From Rhizobium sp. BG4 (GTDB lineage Bacteria > Pseudomonadota > Alphaproteobacteria > Rhizobiales > Rhizobiaceae), in the NCBI RefSeq assembly GCF_016864575.1, contig NZ_CP044125.1:3826001-3890000 (forward strand): DNA of 64,000 nucleotides. The letters are read 5' to 3'. How positions within the stretch are numbered: the first letter of the stretch is position 1; the number at the start of each line of letters is the position of its first letter. The position numbers and the translations under genes were made by a program. Below, piece by piece: positions 25,800 to 35,600 of the stretch. The notes beneath the pieces are model-generated. The model was given only the letters and a program-made list of their open reading frames with translations, did no database searches and was not told the DNA's origin.

Positions 25800-27430
25800 A
25801 GTTCGGCGAATTTCCGGTGGCCGATGCTGAAGGGCTGATGCTCGCACATGCGGTGAAATTGCCGGAGCGGACCTTGCACAAGGGGCACCGCGTGTCGTCG
25901 GCGGATATCGAGGCGCTCACTGGTGCCGGTGTCGTCAGCATCACCGCAGCGCGGATCGAAGACGGGGATCTTAGCGAAGACGAGGCTGCCCGGCAGCTCG
26001 CCGCAGCGATTGCACCGGATCATCTGCGCTTCTCCGAGGCTGCGACGGGGCGGGTGAATGTCTATGCGGCGGCTGACGGGCTCTTCGTCGCCGACCGCGA
26101 TGTCGTCGATCGCGTCAACCGCATCGATCCGGCAATCACGCTTGCCTGTCTCGCCGACCATGCACGCGTGAGGGCCGGCGAGATGGTGGCGACGTTCAAG
26201 ATCATTCCGCTGGCTGTGCCGGGCCGCAAGGTGGAAGTAGCGTGCGACGCCCTGAGGGCGGCCGTGGCCTTCGAGGTCAAGCCCTTTGCCGACTATGCGG
26301 TGTCGCTTGTCGCCACCGAGCTGCCGTCGCTGAAGCCCGCGGTCATGGACAAGACCGCGCGCATTCTGGCGCATCGGCTTGCGGCATCCGGCAATCGGCT
26401 GGTCCGCGAGCGGCGTGTGGCGCACAGGCGGGATGCCGTTGCTGTTGCAATCAGTGAGGCCATGAGCGCCACTGATCGCTTGCCGAAGCTTGTGATCGTC
26501 TTTGGGGCCTCGGCGGTGATCGATGAGGACGATGTGATCCCGGCGGCGATCCGGCAGGCGGGCGGCGAGATCCTCAGCGTCGGCATGCCGGTCGATCCCG
26601 GCAACCTGATGGTGCTCGGGCGGATCGGCGAGACCTATGTCGTGGGGGCGCCTGGCTGCGCGCGGAGCCCGAAGGAGAATGGCTTCGATTGGGTCCTGGA
26701 TCGCATCCTGGCGGGCGAGAATCCCGATGCGCGCGATCTGACGGGCATGGGCGTCGGAGGATTGCTTATGGAAATCGAGACACGGCCGCGGCCACGCGAC
26801 AGCGCCGAGGAGCATCACCTACCGGTGACTGTCGCGACAGTCATCCTGGCTGCCGGCAAAGCCAGCCGGATGGGCGAGGGCGGCGCGCACAAGCTGCTGG
26901 CGGAATTCGATGGCGAGCCGCTGGTGCGTCGCACTGCGGAGACTGCGCTCGCTGCCGACGCGGCATCGGTGATCGTCGTGACCGGCCACCGGCGGGGCGA
27001 GATCGAGGCTGCGCTCTCCGGATTGGATGTCACGGCCGTCGACAACCCGGATTATGCATCCGGCATGGCAAGCTCGCTGATCTCCGGATTTTCGGCCTCG
27101 TCTGCGCGTGATGCGGATGGCGTTCTCGTCATGCTCGCCGATATGCCAGGCGTGACGTCCGCCGATCTCGACGCGCTGATCGCCGCCTTCCGTGCGGCTT
27201 CCGGGCGTGCGATCGTCCGTGCCGTCTCTCGCGGCAAGCGCGGCAACCCGGTCATTCTTCCGCGATCGCTCGGCGATGCCGTGATGCGGCTTGAAGGCGA
27301 TGTCGGGGCACGGCATATCATCGAGACATCGGGGCTGCCGGTCATCGATGTCGATATCGGCGATGCTGCGCACCTGGACGTAGATACGCCCGAGGCCGTT
27401 CTGGCGGCCGGTGGCGTTTTGAGGGGATAG
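25796..27430 (+). CDS. Molybdopterin-binding (MoeA-like) domain fused to MobA-like nucleotidyltransferase
   Basis: 544 residues. Residues ~1-340 resemble a molybdopterin-binding/MoeA-type module (LAHAVKLPERTLHKGHRVS near the start, LVIVFGASAVIDEDDVIPAA, GSEPxG replaced by YVVGAPGCARSPKENGFD). Residues ~345-544 are a MobA/MocA-like transferase with VILAAGKASRMGEGGAHKLL, VVTGHRRGEIEAAL, VMLADMPGVTSADLDALI and GKRGNPVILPRSL. The fusion would attach CMP or GMP to the cofactor for Cox/xanthine-dehydrogenase-type enzymes; the GNP motif and cluster context favour the cytidylyl (MocA) type. Last gene of the coupled set; the TfoX-like gene starts 2 bases after its stop. Confidence 0.9.
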   Translation: MKFGEFPVADAEGLMLAHAVKLPERTLHKGHRVSSADIEALTGAGVVSITAARIEDGDLSEDEAARQLAAAIAPDHLRFSEAATGRVNVYAAADGLFVADRDVVDRVNRIDPAITLACLADHARVRAGEMVATFKIIPLAVPGRKVEVACDALRAAVAFEVKPFADYAVSLVATELPSLKPAVMDKTARILAHRLAASGNRLVRERRVAHRRDAVAVAISEAMSATDRLPKLVIVFGASAVIDEDDVIPAAIRQAGGEILSVGMPVDPGNLMVLGRIGETYVVGAPGCARSPKENGFDWVLDRILAGENPDARDLTGMGVGGLLMEIETRPRPRDSAEEHHLPVTVATVILAAGKASRMGEGGAHKLLAEFDGEPLVRRTAETALAADAASVIVVTGHRRGEIEAALSGLDVTAVDNPDYASGMASSLISGFSASSARDADGVLVMLADMPGVTSADLDALIAAFRAASGRAIVRAVSRGKRGNPVILPRSLGDAVMRLEGDVGARHIIETSGLPVIDVDIGDAAHLDVDTPEAVLAAGGVLRG

Positions 27431-27431
27431 A

Positions 27432-27749
27432 ATGGATACGGCGGCGATCGAGGAAATGTTTCAGGGGCTCGGCCCTGTCACCATCAAGCGGATGTTCGGC
27501 GGCAAGGGGATCTATCACCTTGGCCGGATTGTCGCGATCGAACTGCGCGATGAAATGCTCCTGAAGGCCGACGAGAAGAGCGCGCCGGAATTTGCCGATG
27601 CCGGCGCCATCCAATGGTCCTACGAGGGCAAGAAGGGCAATCCGGTGAAGATGCCCTACTGGTCGATCCCCGAGAATGCCTATGACGATCCGGACGAGAT
27701 GGCGAAATGGGTCAGGCTTGCCTATGAGGCGGCGCTGCGGGCGGAATGA
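27432..27749 (+). CDS. TfoX/Sxy N-terminal-domain protein
   Basis: 105 residues matching the TfoX_N domain alone: 'IEEMFQGLGPVTIKRMFGGKG', YHLGRIVAIELRDEMLLKAD and MPYWSIPENAYDDPDEM. In gammaproteobacteria TfoX induces competence; stand-alone N-domains in alphaproteobacteria have no established role. It follows the molybdopterin gene by 2 bases and is probably in the same transcript. Its stop abuts that of the convergent Nudix gene. Confidence 0.88.
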   Translation: MDTAAIEEMFQGLGPVTIKRMFGGKGIYHLGRIVAIELRDEMLLKADEKSAPEFADAGAIQWSYEGKKGNPVKMPYWSIPENAYDDPDEMAKWVRLAYEAALRAE

Positions 27750-28172
27750 TCAGGAGAGTGCTGTGTCTGGAAGCAGCGCGATTGCGGCTGCGGCAAATTC
27801 CGACAAAGGCTGCGGCAACTCGCCCAAGCCGAACCAGCCGAAATCGGTGAGCTTGTCCGGCTCGGTCAGCTGAGGTTCGCCCTCGAAGCTTTCCGCCAGA
27901 TAGAGGAGTGAAATCCAGTGCTGCTTGTCGGCGGCGCTCAGGACTTCCGATGGGCCGAGAAGCCTGACCTTGCCGATCGCAAGGCCGGTTTCTTCTTCCG
28001 CTTCGCGGCGTGCGGCGTCTGCCGCCTTCTCCATGAAGTCGACCTTGCCGCCCGGAATGCTCCAGTGGCCCGGTTCCGGCGGCTTGACGCGCTTGTAGAG
28101 CAGAATTTTTCCGTCACGCACAATCACCAGGCCTACACCGAGGCCTGGGAAGTCGATGCCCGGCTTTCCCAT
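27750..28172 (-). CDS. Nudix hydrolase
   Basis: 140 residues with a complete Nudix box starting at GGKVDFME and ending REAEEETGL (GX5EX7REUXEEXGU). VGLVIVRDGKILLYKRVKPP and GHWSIPGGKVDF are typical of ADP-ribose or nucleoside-diphosphate hydrolases; substrate is unclear. It starts 6 bases after the rhlE stop and is likely co-transcribed with it, an arrangement that could link nucleotide clean-up to RNA turnover. Confidence 0.9.
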   Translation of the reverse strand: MGKPGIDFPGLGVGLVIVRDGKILLYKRVKPPEPGHWSIPGGKVDFMEKAADAARREAEEETGLAIGKVRLLGPSEVLSAADKQHWISLLYLAESFEGEPQLTEPDKLTDFGWFGLGELPQPLSEFAAAAIALLPDTALS

Positions 28173-28178
28173 AAGGGA

Positions 28179-29669
28179 TCAGGCCTTGGCGCCGGCTGCA
28201 ATCAGCATGAACGCCGGGATGTCGTCACCGAAACCGACCGGAGTCGGGCCGTCATCGTGATCGCGATAGCGGCGGCGATCGCGGGAGTCGTCGTTTGCCG
28301 GGTAAGGGCGTGCGTGGCGCGCGTTGTTCTGCTGCTTGTTTTCTGCTTTGCGCTCTTGCTTCACGCTTTCGACCTTTGCTGGTGCTGCTGCTTCAACGAC
28401 TTCGGCGGCATTATCTTCCGCGGCGATATCAGATTTATGACCACGGCGATCCTTGCCGCGGCCACGGTCCCTGTCACGATCCCGGCCGTTGCGGCGAGGA
28501 CGATCGCTTTCCTTGCTTTCCTCTGCAGGAGGCAGGGCGTTGAGATCGCCGTTCAGCCACTCGACCTTTTCGCCAATCAGCTTTTCGATCGCATCGGAAA
28601 ACTTCGTATCGCGCTTGGTGACCAGCGTGAACGCGGCACCGGTGCGGCCCGCACGGCCGGTACGGCCGATGCGGTGGACATAGTCTTCCGAATGGATCGG
28701 TACGTCGAAGTTGAAAACGTGGCTCACATCAGGAATGTCGAGGCCACGAGCAGCCACGTCGGAGGCTACCAGAAGCTGGAGCTGGCCGTCGCGGAAATTC
28801 TGCAGCATTGTCGTGCGCGAACGCTGGTCCATGTCGCCGTGCAGGGCGCCGACGGAGAAGCCGTGGCGTTCCAGCGAACGGAAGAGATCAGCGACATCCT
28901 TCTTGCGGTTGCAGAAGATGATCGCGTTTTTCAGGTCTTCCTGGGCGCGGATGAGATCACGCAGAGTAGCGCGCTTTTCGTAGTCCTTGCCATGGGTGGC
29001 AACGAAGCGCTGGGTAATGGTCTTGGAAGCCGATGCCGGCTTTGCGACTTCGACACGTTCCGGGTTCTGCAGGAAGCGGTCCGCGAGCTTCTGGATTTCC
29101 GGCGGCATGGTGGCCGAGAAGAACAGCGTCTGGCGCGTGAACGGGATCAGCTTGGCGATGCGCTCGATATCCGGGATGAAGCCCATGTCGAGCATGCGGT
29201 CGGCTTCGTCGATGACGAAAATCTCGACTGCGGACATCAGGAGCTTTCCACGCTCGAAATGGTCGAGCAGGCGGCCGGGCGTGCAGATCAGAACGTCTGC
29301 GCCACGCTCAAGCTTGCGGTCCTGGTCTTCGAAGGACACGCCGCCGATCAGCAGGGCCACGTTGAGGCGGTGGTTCTTGCCGTACTTTTCGAAGTTTTCT
29401 GCAACCTGGGCCGCGAGTTCTCGCGTCGGCTCCAGGATCAGCGTACGGGGCATGCGAGCGCGGGCGCGGCCTTTTTCCAGCAGCGACAACATTGGCAGAA
29501 CGAAGGACGCCGTCTTGCCCGTACCCGTCTGCGCGATGCCGCAAATATCGCGGCGCTGCAGGGCAAACGGGATCGCGCCCGCCTGAATAGGGGTTGGGGT
29601 CGTGTAGCCGGCGTCGGTAACGGCGGAAAGCACTTTTTGGCTCAGGCCAAGATCAGCAAATGTCGTCAA
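28179..29669 (-). CDS. DEAD-box ATP-dependent RNA helicase, RhlE-like
   Basis: 496 residues. All helicase motifs are present: Q motif (FADLGLSQKVLSAVTDAGY, TPTPIQ), AQTGTGKTASF, PTRELAAQV, TPGRLLDHF, VIDEADRMLD, FFSATMPPEI, GDMDQRSRTTML, VASDVAARGLDIP and YVHRIGRTGRAG. The C-terminal ~120 residues are a charged, Arg/Asp-rich low-complexity tail (RDRDRGRGKDRRGHKSD) typical of RhlE proteins that act in cold adaptation, ribosome assembly or RNA decay. Stop lies just before the Nudix gene. Confidence 0.95.
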   Translation of the reverse strand: MTTFADLGLSQKVLSAVTDAGYTTPTPIQAGAIPFALQRRDICGIAQTGTGKTASFVLPMLSLLEKGRARARMPRTLILEPTRELAAQVAENFEKYGKNHRLNVALLIGGVSFEDQDRKLERGADVLICTPGRLLDHFERGKLLMSAVEIFVIDEADRMLDMGFIPDIERIAKLIPFTRQTLFFSATMPPEIQKLADRFLQNPERVEVAKPASASKTITQRFVATHGKDYEKRATLRDLIRAQEDLKNAIIFCNRKKDVADLFRSLERHGFSVGALHGDMDQRSRTTMLQNFRDGQLQLLVASDVAARGLDIPDVSHVFNFDVPIHSEDYVHRIGRTGRAGRTGAAFTLVTKRDTKFSDAIEKLIGEKVEWLNGDLNALPPAEESKESDRPRRNGRDRDRDRGRGKDRRGHKSDIAAEDNAAEVVEAAAPAKVESVKQERKAENKQQNNARHARPYPANDDSRDRRRYRDHDDGPTPVGFGDDIPAFMLIAAGAKA

Positions 29670-29826
29670 AGGGAAAACTATTTCCGTTCAGGTTCGGCCG
29701 AACTCTGGCTGAGTCGGCGGGATTGCATGCCGCAATGCAGCGCGACATATTCCCAAACGGCTTGCAAGTCAAGGAATACGGGCCTTGCAGCCCTTGCACA
29801 GGTAAAGCTGTGGTTACTGCGTTTGG

Positions 29827-31134
29827 TTATTTTATATAGGTCGCGAGTTTCAACCCTGCATTCATGAAATACATCGGATCAACGGCCCGGCCGTTCTGGC
29901 GTACTTCGTAGTGCAGATGCGTGCCCGTCGAGCGGCCCGTGCTGCCGGCAAGACCGATGACATCGCCGCGATCGACGGTATCGCCAACCTTGACCAGAAT
30001 TTGCGACATGTGACCGTAGCGGGTCGAAATGCCGTTGCCGTGATCGACCTCGACCATGTTGCCGTAGCCGCCGGTCCAGCCGGCATTGATGACCTTGCCG
30101 GGTGCGGTCGGGCGAACCTTTTCGCCGGGGGCGAAGCGGAAATCGATGCCGGAATGCAGGGCAAGCCGGCCCAGGAACGGGTCACGGCGGTTGCCGAAAG
30201 GGCTGGTAATGTCCTTGCCGATGCCGGGATTGCGGAAGGGCAGGGATTCGGCGGTATTGCGCACGGCCTCGAGGCGCGTCAGCGCTGTATCGAGCTGTGC
30301 CAGCGAATTGTTGAAATCGTCGTCGCTCTCGGGCTCGACATAGGGGCCGCCTACGGCGCTGTCGTCATCGGCCTTTGCCGTCTGCTGCGGCACCTGAATG
30401 CTGAAGCGGTTCAGGACGGTGGAGATGGCATCGGCGGCGTCGCCTGCATCTGCCGTCAGCTGATCGACACGCGAGCGCTGGTCTTCTTCGACGCCTTTCA
30501 GCGACAGCGTCACCTTGGAAAACAGACGGTCGGCGCGATCGCCGACGGTTTCAGGGGCGGGAACGTAAGCGAGCGTGGTGTTGTCGGGCGTCGCATCGGC
30601 CGGTTCGCTATTGCCGGTCAGCAGCTTGTTGATGGCTTCCGCGCCGCCGGAGAGCGAGGCGCGCTTGTCCTTGGCATCGGGAGCGAAGGATTGCGCTGCA
30701 GGTGCCGGTTCTTCCTTGCCCGTCAGGCCGGAGCTTTCAGCGCGGTCGAGCAGCGAGCCGAGCTTGCCGTGGCGCGAGGTCAGCGCCATCTGCTGTTCCA
30801 TCAGCTTGTCCACCTTGTCCTCGACGACCTGCTGGTCGAGCAGCTGGCGGGAGGTGACGCGGTCGACCTGGGCGCGGAGCGCGGCAATGCGATCCTCGTA
30901 ATCGTGCTGCATGCGGGCCTGACGGGCCATGGTGGCGCCGATCAGGTCGTCGCGGAGCACGAGATAGGAAGTGGCAAGGAGATAGCCGATGGCAAAGACG
31001 CCGACGAAGCAGAAGGCGAGGGCCGCCATCCAGGGCTTGACCGTCATGTGACGGACCTTGTCGCCACTGGCGAGAATGAGGATATGTTCCTGTGAACGCT
31101 TGCCGAATACGCGCTGGTGCTGTGCATGCGTCAC
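29827..31134 (-). CDS. M23 (LytM) peptidoglycan metallopeptidase, membrane-anchored
   Basis: 435 residues. A single membrane helix near residues 38-58 (MAALAFCFVGVFAIGYLLA) is followed by a coiled-coil region (YEDRIAALRAQVDRVTSRQL) and a linker, then a C-terminal LytM domain with LHSGIDFRF, VEVDHGNGISTRYGHMSQIL and THLHYEVRQNG. All zinc-binding residues (HxxxD, HxH) are kept, so endopeptidase activity on periplasmic peptidoglycan is likely. I choose GTG 31134, which has GGGAGA 6 bases before it; the frame is open 51 bases further upstream with no ribosome site. Related rhizobial proteins act in polar growth, which is only an inference here. Confidence 0.9.
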   Translation of the reverse strand: MTHAQHQRVFGKRSQEHILILASGDKVRHMTVKPWMAALAFCFVGVFAIGYLLATSYLVLRDDLIGATMARQARMQHDYEDRIAALRAQVDRVTSRQLLDQQVVEDKVDKLMEQQMALTSRHGKLGSLLDRAESSGLTGKEEPAPAAQSFAPDAKDKRASLSGGAEAINKLLTGNSEPADATPDNTTLAYVPAPETVGDRADRLFSKVTLSLKGVEEDQRSRVDQLTADAGDAADAISTVLNRFSIQVPQQTAKADDDSAVGGPYVEPESDDDFNNSLAQLDTALTRLEAVRNTAESLPFRNPGIGKDITSPFGNRRDPFLGRLALHSGIDFRFAPGEKVRPTAPGKVINAGWTGGYGNMVEVDHGNGISTRYGHMSQILVKVGDTVDRGDVIGLAGSTGRSTGTHLHYEVRQNGRAVDPMYFMNAGLKLATYIK

Positions 31135-31235
31135 GGAGAATCTCCCAATTGATGCGCCCGTGCCTCGATTGGATTGATTACACACTGTTAAGGTTAATAA
31201 ATTGCTTCTTTCATTAATGTGAATGCACGCAATGG

Positions 31236-32060
31236 TTACGCATTGCTTGTAGATGTCAATGACCGGTAGAAAGATGGCGTGAGGCCGGCTTCGGCGCGCG
31301 CCAGGTCATTGAAGGGCGGCTTCAGCGGACCGCGGAAGTTGGCGCGCACCAGTTCCCTGAAGGTCTGCGCGGGATCGCGGCGCTCGCGGGCGCAGAGAAA
31401 ACGGAACCATTTGGCGCCGATCGCCACATGGCCTTTCTCGTCATTGTAGATCACGTCGAGCACGGCAGCGCTGTCGACATCGCCGGTCTCGCGCATCTTC
31501 GCCTGCAGCGACGGCGTCACGTCAAGGCCGCGGGCTTCGAGGATGAGCGGGACGACGGCAAGCCGCGCCGTCAGATCGTTGCGGGTCGAGTGCGCCGCCT
31601 GCCAGAGACCGTCATGGGCGGGCATGTCGCCATAATCGGCGCCGAGATCGCGCAGGCGGTCGCGGACCATGCGGAAATGCTTGGCCTCCTCGAAAGCTAC
31701 CTGCATCCAGCCGTCAAAGAAGGAGTTCGGTACTGGCTCGGTGGCGAAGCGGGCCACGATATCGAGCGCGAGATCGACGGCATTGAGCTCGATATGGGCG
31801 ATTGCATGCAGCAGCGCGATGCGGCCGTGGACGGTATGCAGCGAGCGCTTCTGAACTTGAGTCGGCGGCACGAGCGCCGGCTTTTCGGGGCGGCCGGGCC
31901 GCTCCGGAAGTGCGGCATCGAGCGGCGAGCGCAGCGATATCTTGCGGGCGAACCAGCGGGTGGCGGCTTCCTGGGCGAGCGCCGTCTTGCGATCGAGATC
32001 GGCCGAGCGGATGGCGTCGATCGCGCCACCTCTCAGCGATGTCATCTGCAAAGCGGTCAT
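31236..32060 (-). CDS. Ferritin-like DUF455 protein
   Basis: 274 residues of the COG2833/DUF455 ferritin-like family. Di-metal-type helices carry LLHAIAHIELNAVDLALDI, EEAKHFRMVRDRL and EKGHVAIGAKWFRF, supplying the Glu and His ligands of a four-helix bundle. Members are di-iron oxidases or metal-binding proteins of unknown substrate. The start ATG 32060 overlaps the stop of bcp (ATGA), so the peroxiredoxin and this protein are translationally coupled, suggesting a shared oxidative-stress role. Confidence 0.88.
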   Translation of the reverse strand: MTALQMTSLRGGAIDAIRSADLDRKTALAQEAATRWFARKISLRSPLDAALPERPGRPEKPALVPPTQVQKRSLHTVHGRIALLHAIAHIELNAVDLALDIVARFATEPVPNSFFDGWMQVAFEEAKHFRMVRDRLRDLGADYGDMPAHDGLWQAAHSTRNDLTARLAVVPLILEARGLDVTPSLQAKMRETGDVDSAAVLDVIYNDEKGHVAIGAKWFRFLCARERRDPAQTFRELVRANFRGPLKPPFNDLARAEAGLTPSFYRSLTSTSNA

Positions 32061-32530
32061 GCCGCGAGGTCCAGCACGGCCTTCAGAACGGCTTCGGCAT
32101 GGCCTGGAACCTTGACCTTCTGCCAGATGGTGGCGATCGTGCCGTCGGCGCGGATCAGGAAGGTCGTGCGCTCGACGCCCATATAGGTGCGGCCGTACAT
32201 GCTCTTCTGTTTCCAGACGCCATAGGCTTGCAGCACGGTCCTTTCCTCATCCGATGCGAGCGCGACGGCAAGGTTATGTTTCTTGATGAAACGGTCGTGG
32301 CATTTGACCGAATCAGGCGACATGCCGACGAGCGCCGCACCTGCCTTTTCAAACTCGGCGGCGAGCTCGGTGAAGCCGATCGATTCGGCCGTGCAGCCTG
32401 CCGTGTCATCCTTGGGATAGAAGAACAGAACCAGAGGCTTGCCTTTGAATTCCGTCAGCGATACGCGGCCGCCGCCATCACGCGGGAGGTTGAAGTCCGG
32501 GGCTTCGGCGCCGATACCGATATCCGCCAT
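32057..32530 (-). CDS. bcp: Thiol peroxidase of the Bcp/PrxQ family
   Basis: 157 residues. It reduces hydrogen peroxide and organic peroxides with thioredoxin. The peroxidatic cysteine is Cys46 in YPKDDTAGCTAES. The residue five positions on, where many Bcp proteins carry the resolving cysteine, is Ile here; a second cysteine, Cys77 (SVKCHDRF), could resolve the intermediate instead, or the protein may act as a one-cysteine enzyme. Start ATG 32530 reads MADIGIGAEAPDFNLP. Coupled to the ferritin-like gene downstream. Confidence 0.93.
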   Translation of the reverse strand: MADIGIGAEAPDFNLPRDGGGRVSLTEFKGKPLVLFFYPKDDTAGCTAESIGFTELAAEFEKAGAALVGMSPDSVKCHDRFIKKHNLAVALASDEERTVLQAYGVWKQKSMYGRTYMGVERTTFLIRADGTIATIWQKVKVPGHAEAVLKAVLDLAA

Positions 32531-32647
32531 GTGGAAACCTTTCTTTTGCCGGGTTTATGAGTGACACTGAACCTGGCCGATATATATTGGGCGAGTATCC
32601 GGCGAGCTAGACCGGAAAATAAGAATTCAAGGAGTTACCCAAGGCGT

Positions 32648-35600
32648 ATGTCGGCCATCCGCGGCGAAAAGGTTACGTTTCGCAAGAAAGACATCGTCGC
32701 TTTGCATGAACTCCCCTCGGCGCAAGCCGAGGACCCGATGATCGTGCATTGCCCGCCGCCGCGCTCGCGGCTGCGGCGCACCGCCGGCTGGACCGGCGCC
32801 TGCTGTGCTCTCCTCTTCATCATCATTGCCGCGATCGTCGGCGTGATCGAAAGTGGCATGATCGACACCGCGCTGTCGAAACAGGCGCAAATGGCGCTGA
32901 ACAACGCGATGGGGCCGCGCTACAAGGCCGAAGTCGGCTCGACGGTAGTGCGCTTCACCTCCGGCCTGCGGCTGGCGCTGGAGGCCCGCAACGTCAACCT
33001 GATCGATCAGCAGAGCGGCGAACATCTGTCGACCGTCGAAGCGATGCGCATGGCGCTCGATCCGCTGGCGCTGTTTCGCGGGCGGATCGCGATCACCGAT
33101 GTCGAGGCGGAGGATATCGCGCTCGATACGGCGCTGCTGCCCGCCGGCAATCCCATCAAGCTCGACAATCTTCGCGTCGACGAAGTGCCCCAAGCGCTCG
33201 AATCGGCATTCTCGCATCTCGACCTGTTCGACAGTTTCGCGCAGCGCGGCGGCACGGACAGCGTTCGCATCTCGGGAATCAACGTCAAGCTGGCCGATAC
33301 CGCCAACGGACCGGTGTCGCTCGTCATCGACGATCTCGTCTTTGCCCGGCCGACCGATCATTCGCTGCAGCTGACCGGCGAAATCGCCATCAACGGCCAG
33401 CCGGCGACGCTCGACGTTCAGGCGGAGAGGCTGGGCGACAAGACCCAGCGCTTCACCGCCAAGCTCAGCCATGCCGACCTGACGCCGTTTGCCATCAAGC
33501 GAAACGTGCTGGGTGAGATCCGCCAGGGCATCAACGCTTTCGCCGATATAAACATTTCGGCTGTCAGGGACGGCGAGGGCACCGATCCGTCGTTGACGAC
33601 CGGCGTGACGCTGGCGCCGGGGCTGATCTATGTCGATGGCGACCAGCAGCAGTTGAGTGGCGGCCAGATCAATCTGAATTACGATTTCAAGAAGGAGACG
33701 ATTGAGATCGCCCGGTCGCAGGGGCAATTCGGCGCGACGACCGTTCCCTTCAACGGCGGCCTGATCGACCTCGACCGGCTGGATCCGACAGCCGGCAAGG
33801 GCTTCGGCATCGATCTCCTCGTCAGCGGCGGCAGCGCCTCTCCCGTCGGATCCGGCGAGCAGCCGGTGCCGTTCGATATCCAGACGAGCGGCCGCTTCAT
33901 GGTCGCGACCAAGGAGCTGCAGTTCCCCGGCATCACCGTATCGACACCGCTCGGACAGCTCTATGGCTCGCTGCATGCGAAATTCGGCGACGTTTCGCCG
34001 GAGATCAGCTTCGTCGGCCAGTCGCAGCAATTGCAGACGGCGGCGATCAAGCAGCTCTGGCCGTTCTGGATGGCGCCGAAGGCCCGTGACTGGGTGCTGA
34101 AGAACCTGTTCGGCGGCACGGTCGCTGACGCCTCGATTTCCGTCTTCATTCCCTTCGGACGCCTCGATGAGGCCGTCGGCAAGGGGCTGAAGCTCGACGA
34201 GAACCAGATCAAAATCGCCTTCGATATCGCCAATGCCCGGATGAATGTCGCCGGCGAAATCCCGCCGATCCGCGATACTTCGGCGCATTTCGACCTGAAG
34301 GGGCCGCGGGCGACGATCTCGATCAAGAGCGGCACGTCGTTCTTTGCCTCCGGGCGTTCGGTCAATCTCGGTGCTGGCAGCTTCGTGCTGCCGTCGACCT
34401 ATGACAAGCCGCTGATGGCGGAGATGCAGCTCGGCATATCGGGCTCAGCTGACGCCGTGGGTGAGCTTCTCACCTACAAGCCGATCCAGGTGCTGCAACG
34501 CGCCGGGTTGGCGCCACAGGACCTGAGCGGCAAGATCAATGCCACTGTGCAGGCTCGCTTCGGCCTGGTCAGCGCCCAGAATCCACCGCCGCCGGACTGG
34601 AAGGCTTCGATGCAGCTTTCCGGCGTCGATGTCGGCAAGCCGATCTCCGGGCGCAAGATCACCAATTTGGACGGGACGCTCAATGCCGATCCGAAGCAGG
34701 TGACGCTCGACGGCAAGGGGCAGATCGATGGCGTGCCGGCGGAGATTTCGCTGCTGGAACCGGTCGAGAAGAATTCGGGCATCACCCCGCAGCGCGTCAT
34801 TACGGCGACGCTGACCAACGACCAGCGCGAGAAGCTGCTGCCGGGCCTGTCGGATATCATCGACGGCAGCATCAAGGTCGAGCTGACGCGGATCGACGAA
34901 GAGCGGCAGTCCGTCGATCTCGACCTGTCGCGCGCCGCCCTGCAGTTGCCCTGGGTTGGCTGGGCGAAAGGCAGCGGCATCCCGGCCGAGGCGACGTTCG
35001 AGGTCTCCGGTCCTGCAGAGAATACGCAGGTCAAGAATTTCAAGCTCAAGGGCGACGGCTTTGGTGCCAGCGGATCGCTGAACGTCGCGAAGGGCGGGCT
35101 GACATCTGCCGATTTCGACAGCGTCAAACTCTCGTCGCTCGACGATTTCGCCATCTCGATCCGCCGCAGCAAGGGCGTTTTCGACGTTTCTGTCTCTGGC
35201 GATACGGCCGATGCACGGCCGATCCTGGCGCGGCTGAAAAACGGCCAGAACGGCAGCGGCGACGATGGCGGCGGCGACAGCAAGGGCGGTGATATCACCG
35301 TGCGCGCCAAGCTCGGCCAGATCGTCGGCTTCAACGACGAACGCGTGCGCGGCCTCGATGCGCTCTACATGATGCGCGACGGCGAATTGCAGGTGCTGAA
35401 CCTCTCCGGTGTCACCGACAGCGGCGAGGCCGTCGTGACGCAGATGAAGGACGGGCGCGTTCTGAATATCACGACGGGTGATGCCGGATCGGTGTCGCGC
35501 TTTGCCGATTTCTACAAGCATATGCGCGGCGGTCTGCTCAACATGACCGTGCGTTTCGGCCCGCGCGGCTGGGACGGCTCGGCGGATGTGCGACGCTTCC

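Noticed and set aside
31229-31246. GCAATG-N6-CATTGC palindrome at the end of the DUF455 gene
   Set aside because: Short, overlaps the stop codon region, and lacks a T-run or known regulator match; could be chance.
32627-34288. 553-codon open frame on the minus strand
   Set aside because: Opposite the AsmA-like gene; sequence is Arg/Asp/Gln-rich and has no recognisable domain.
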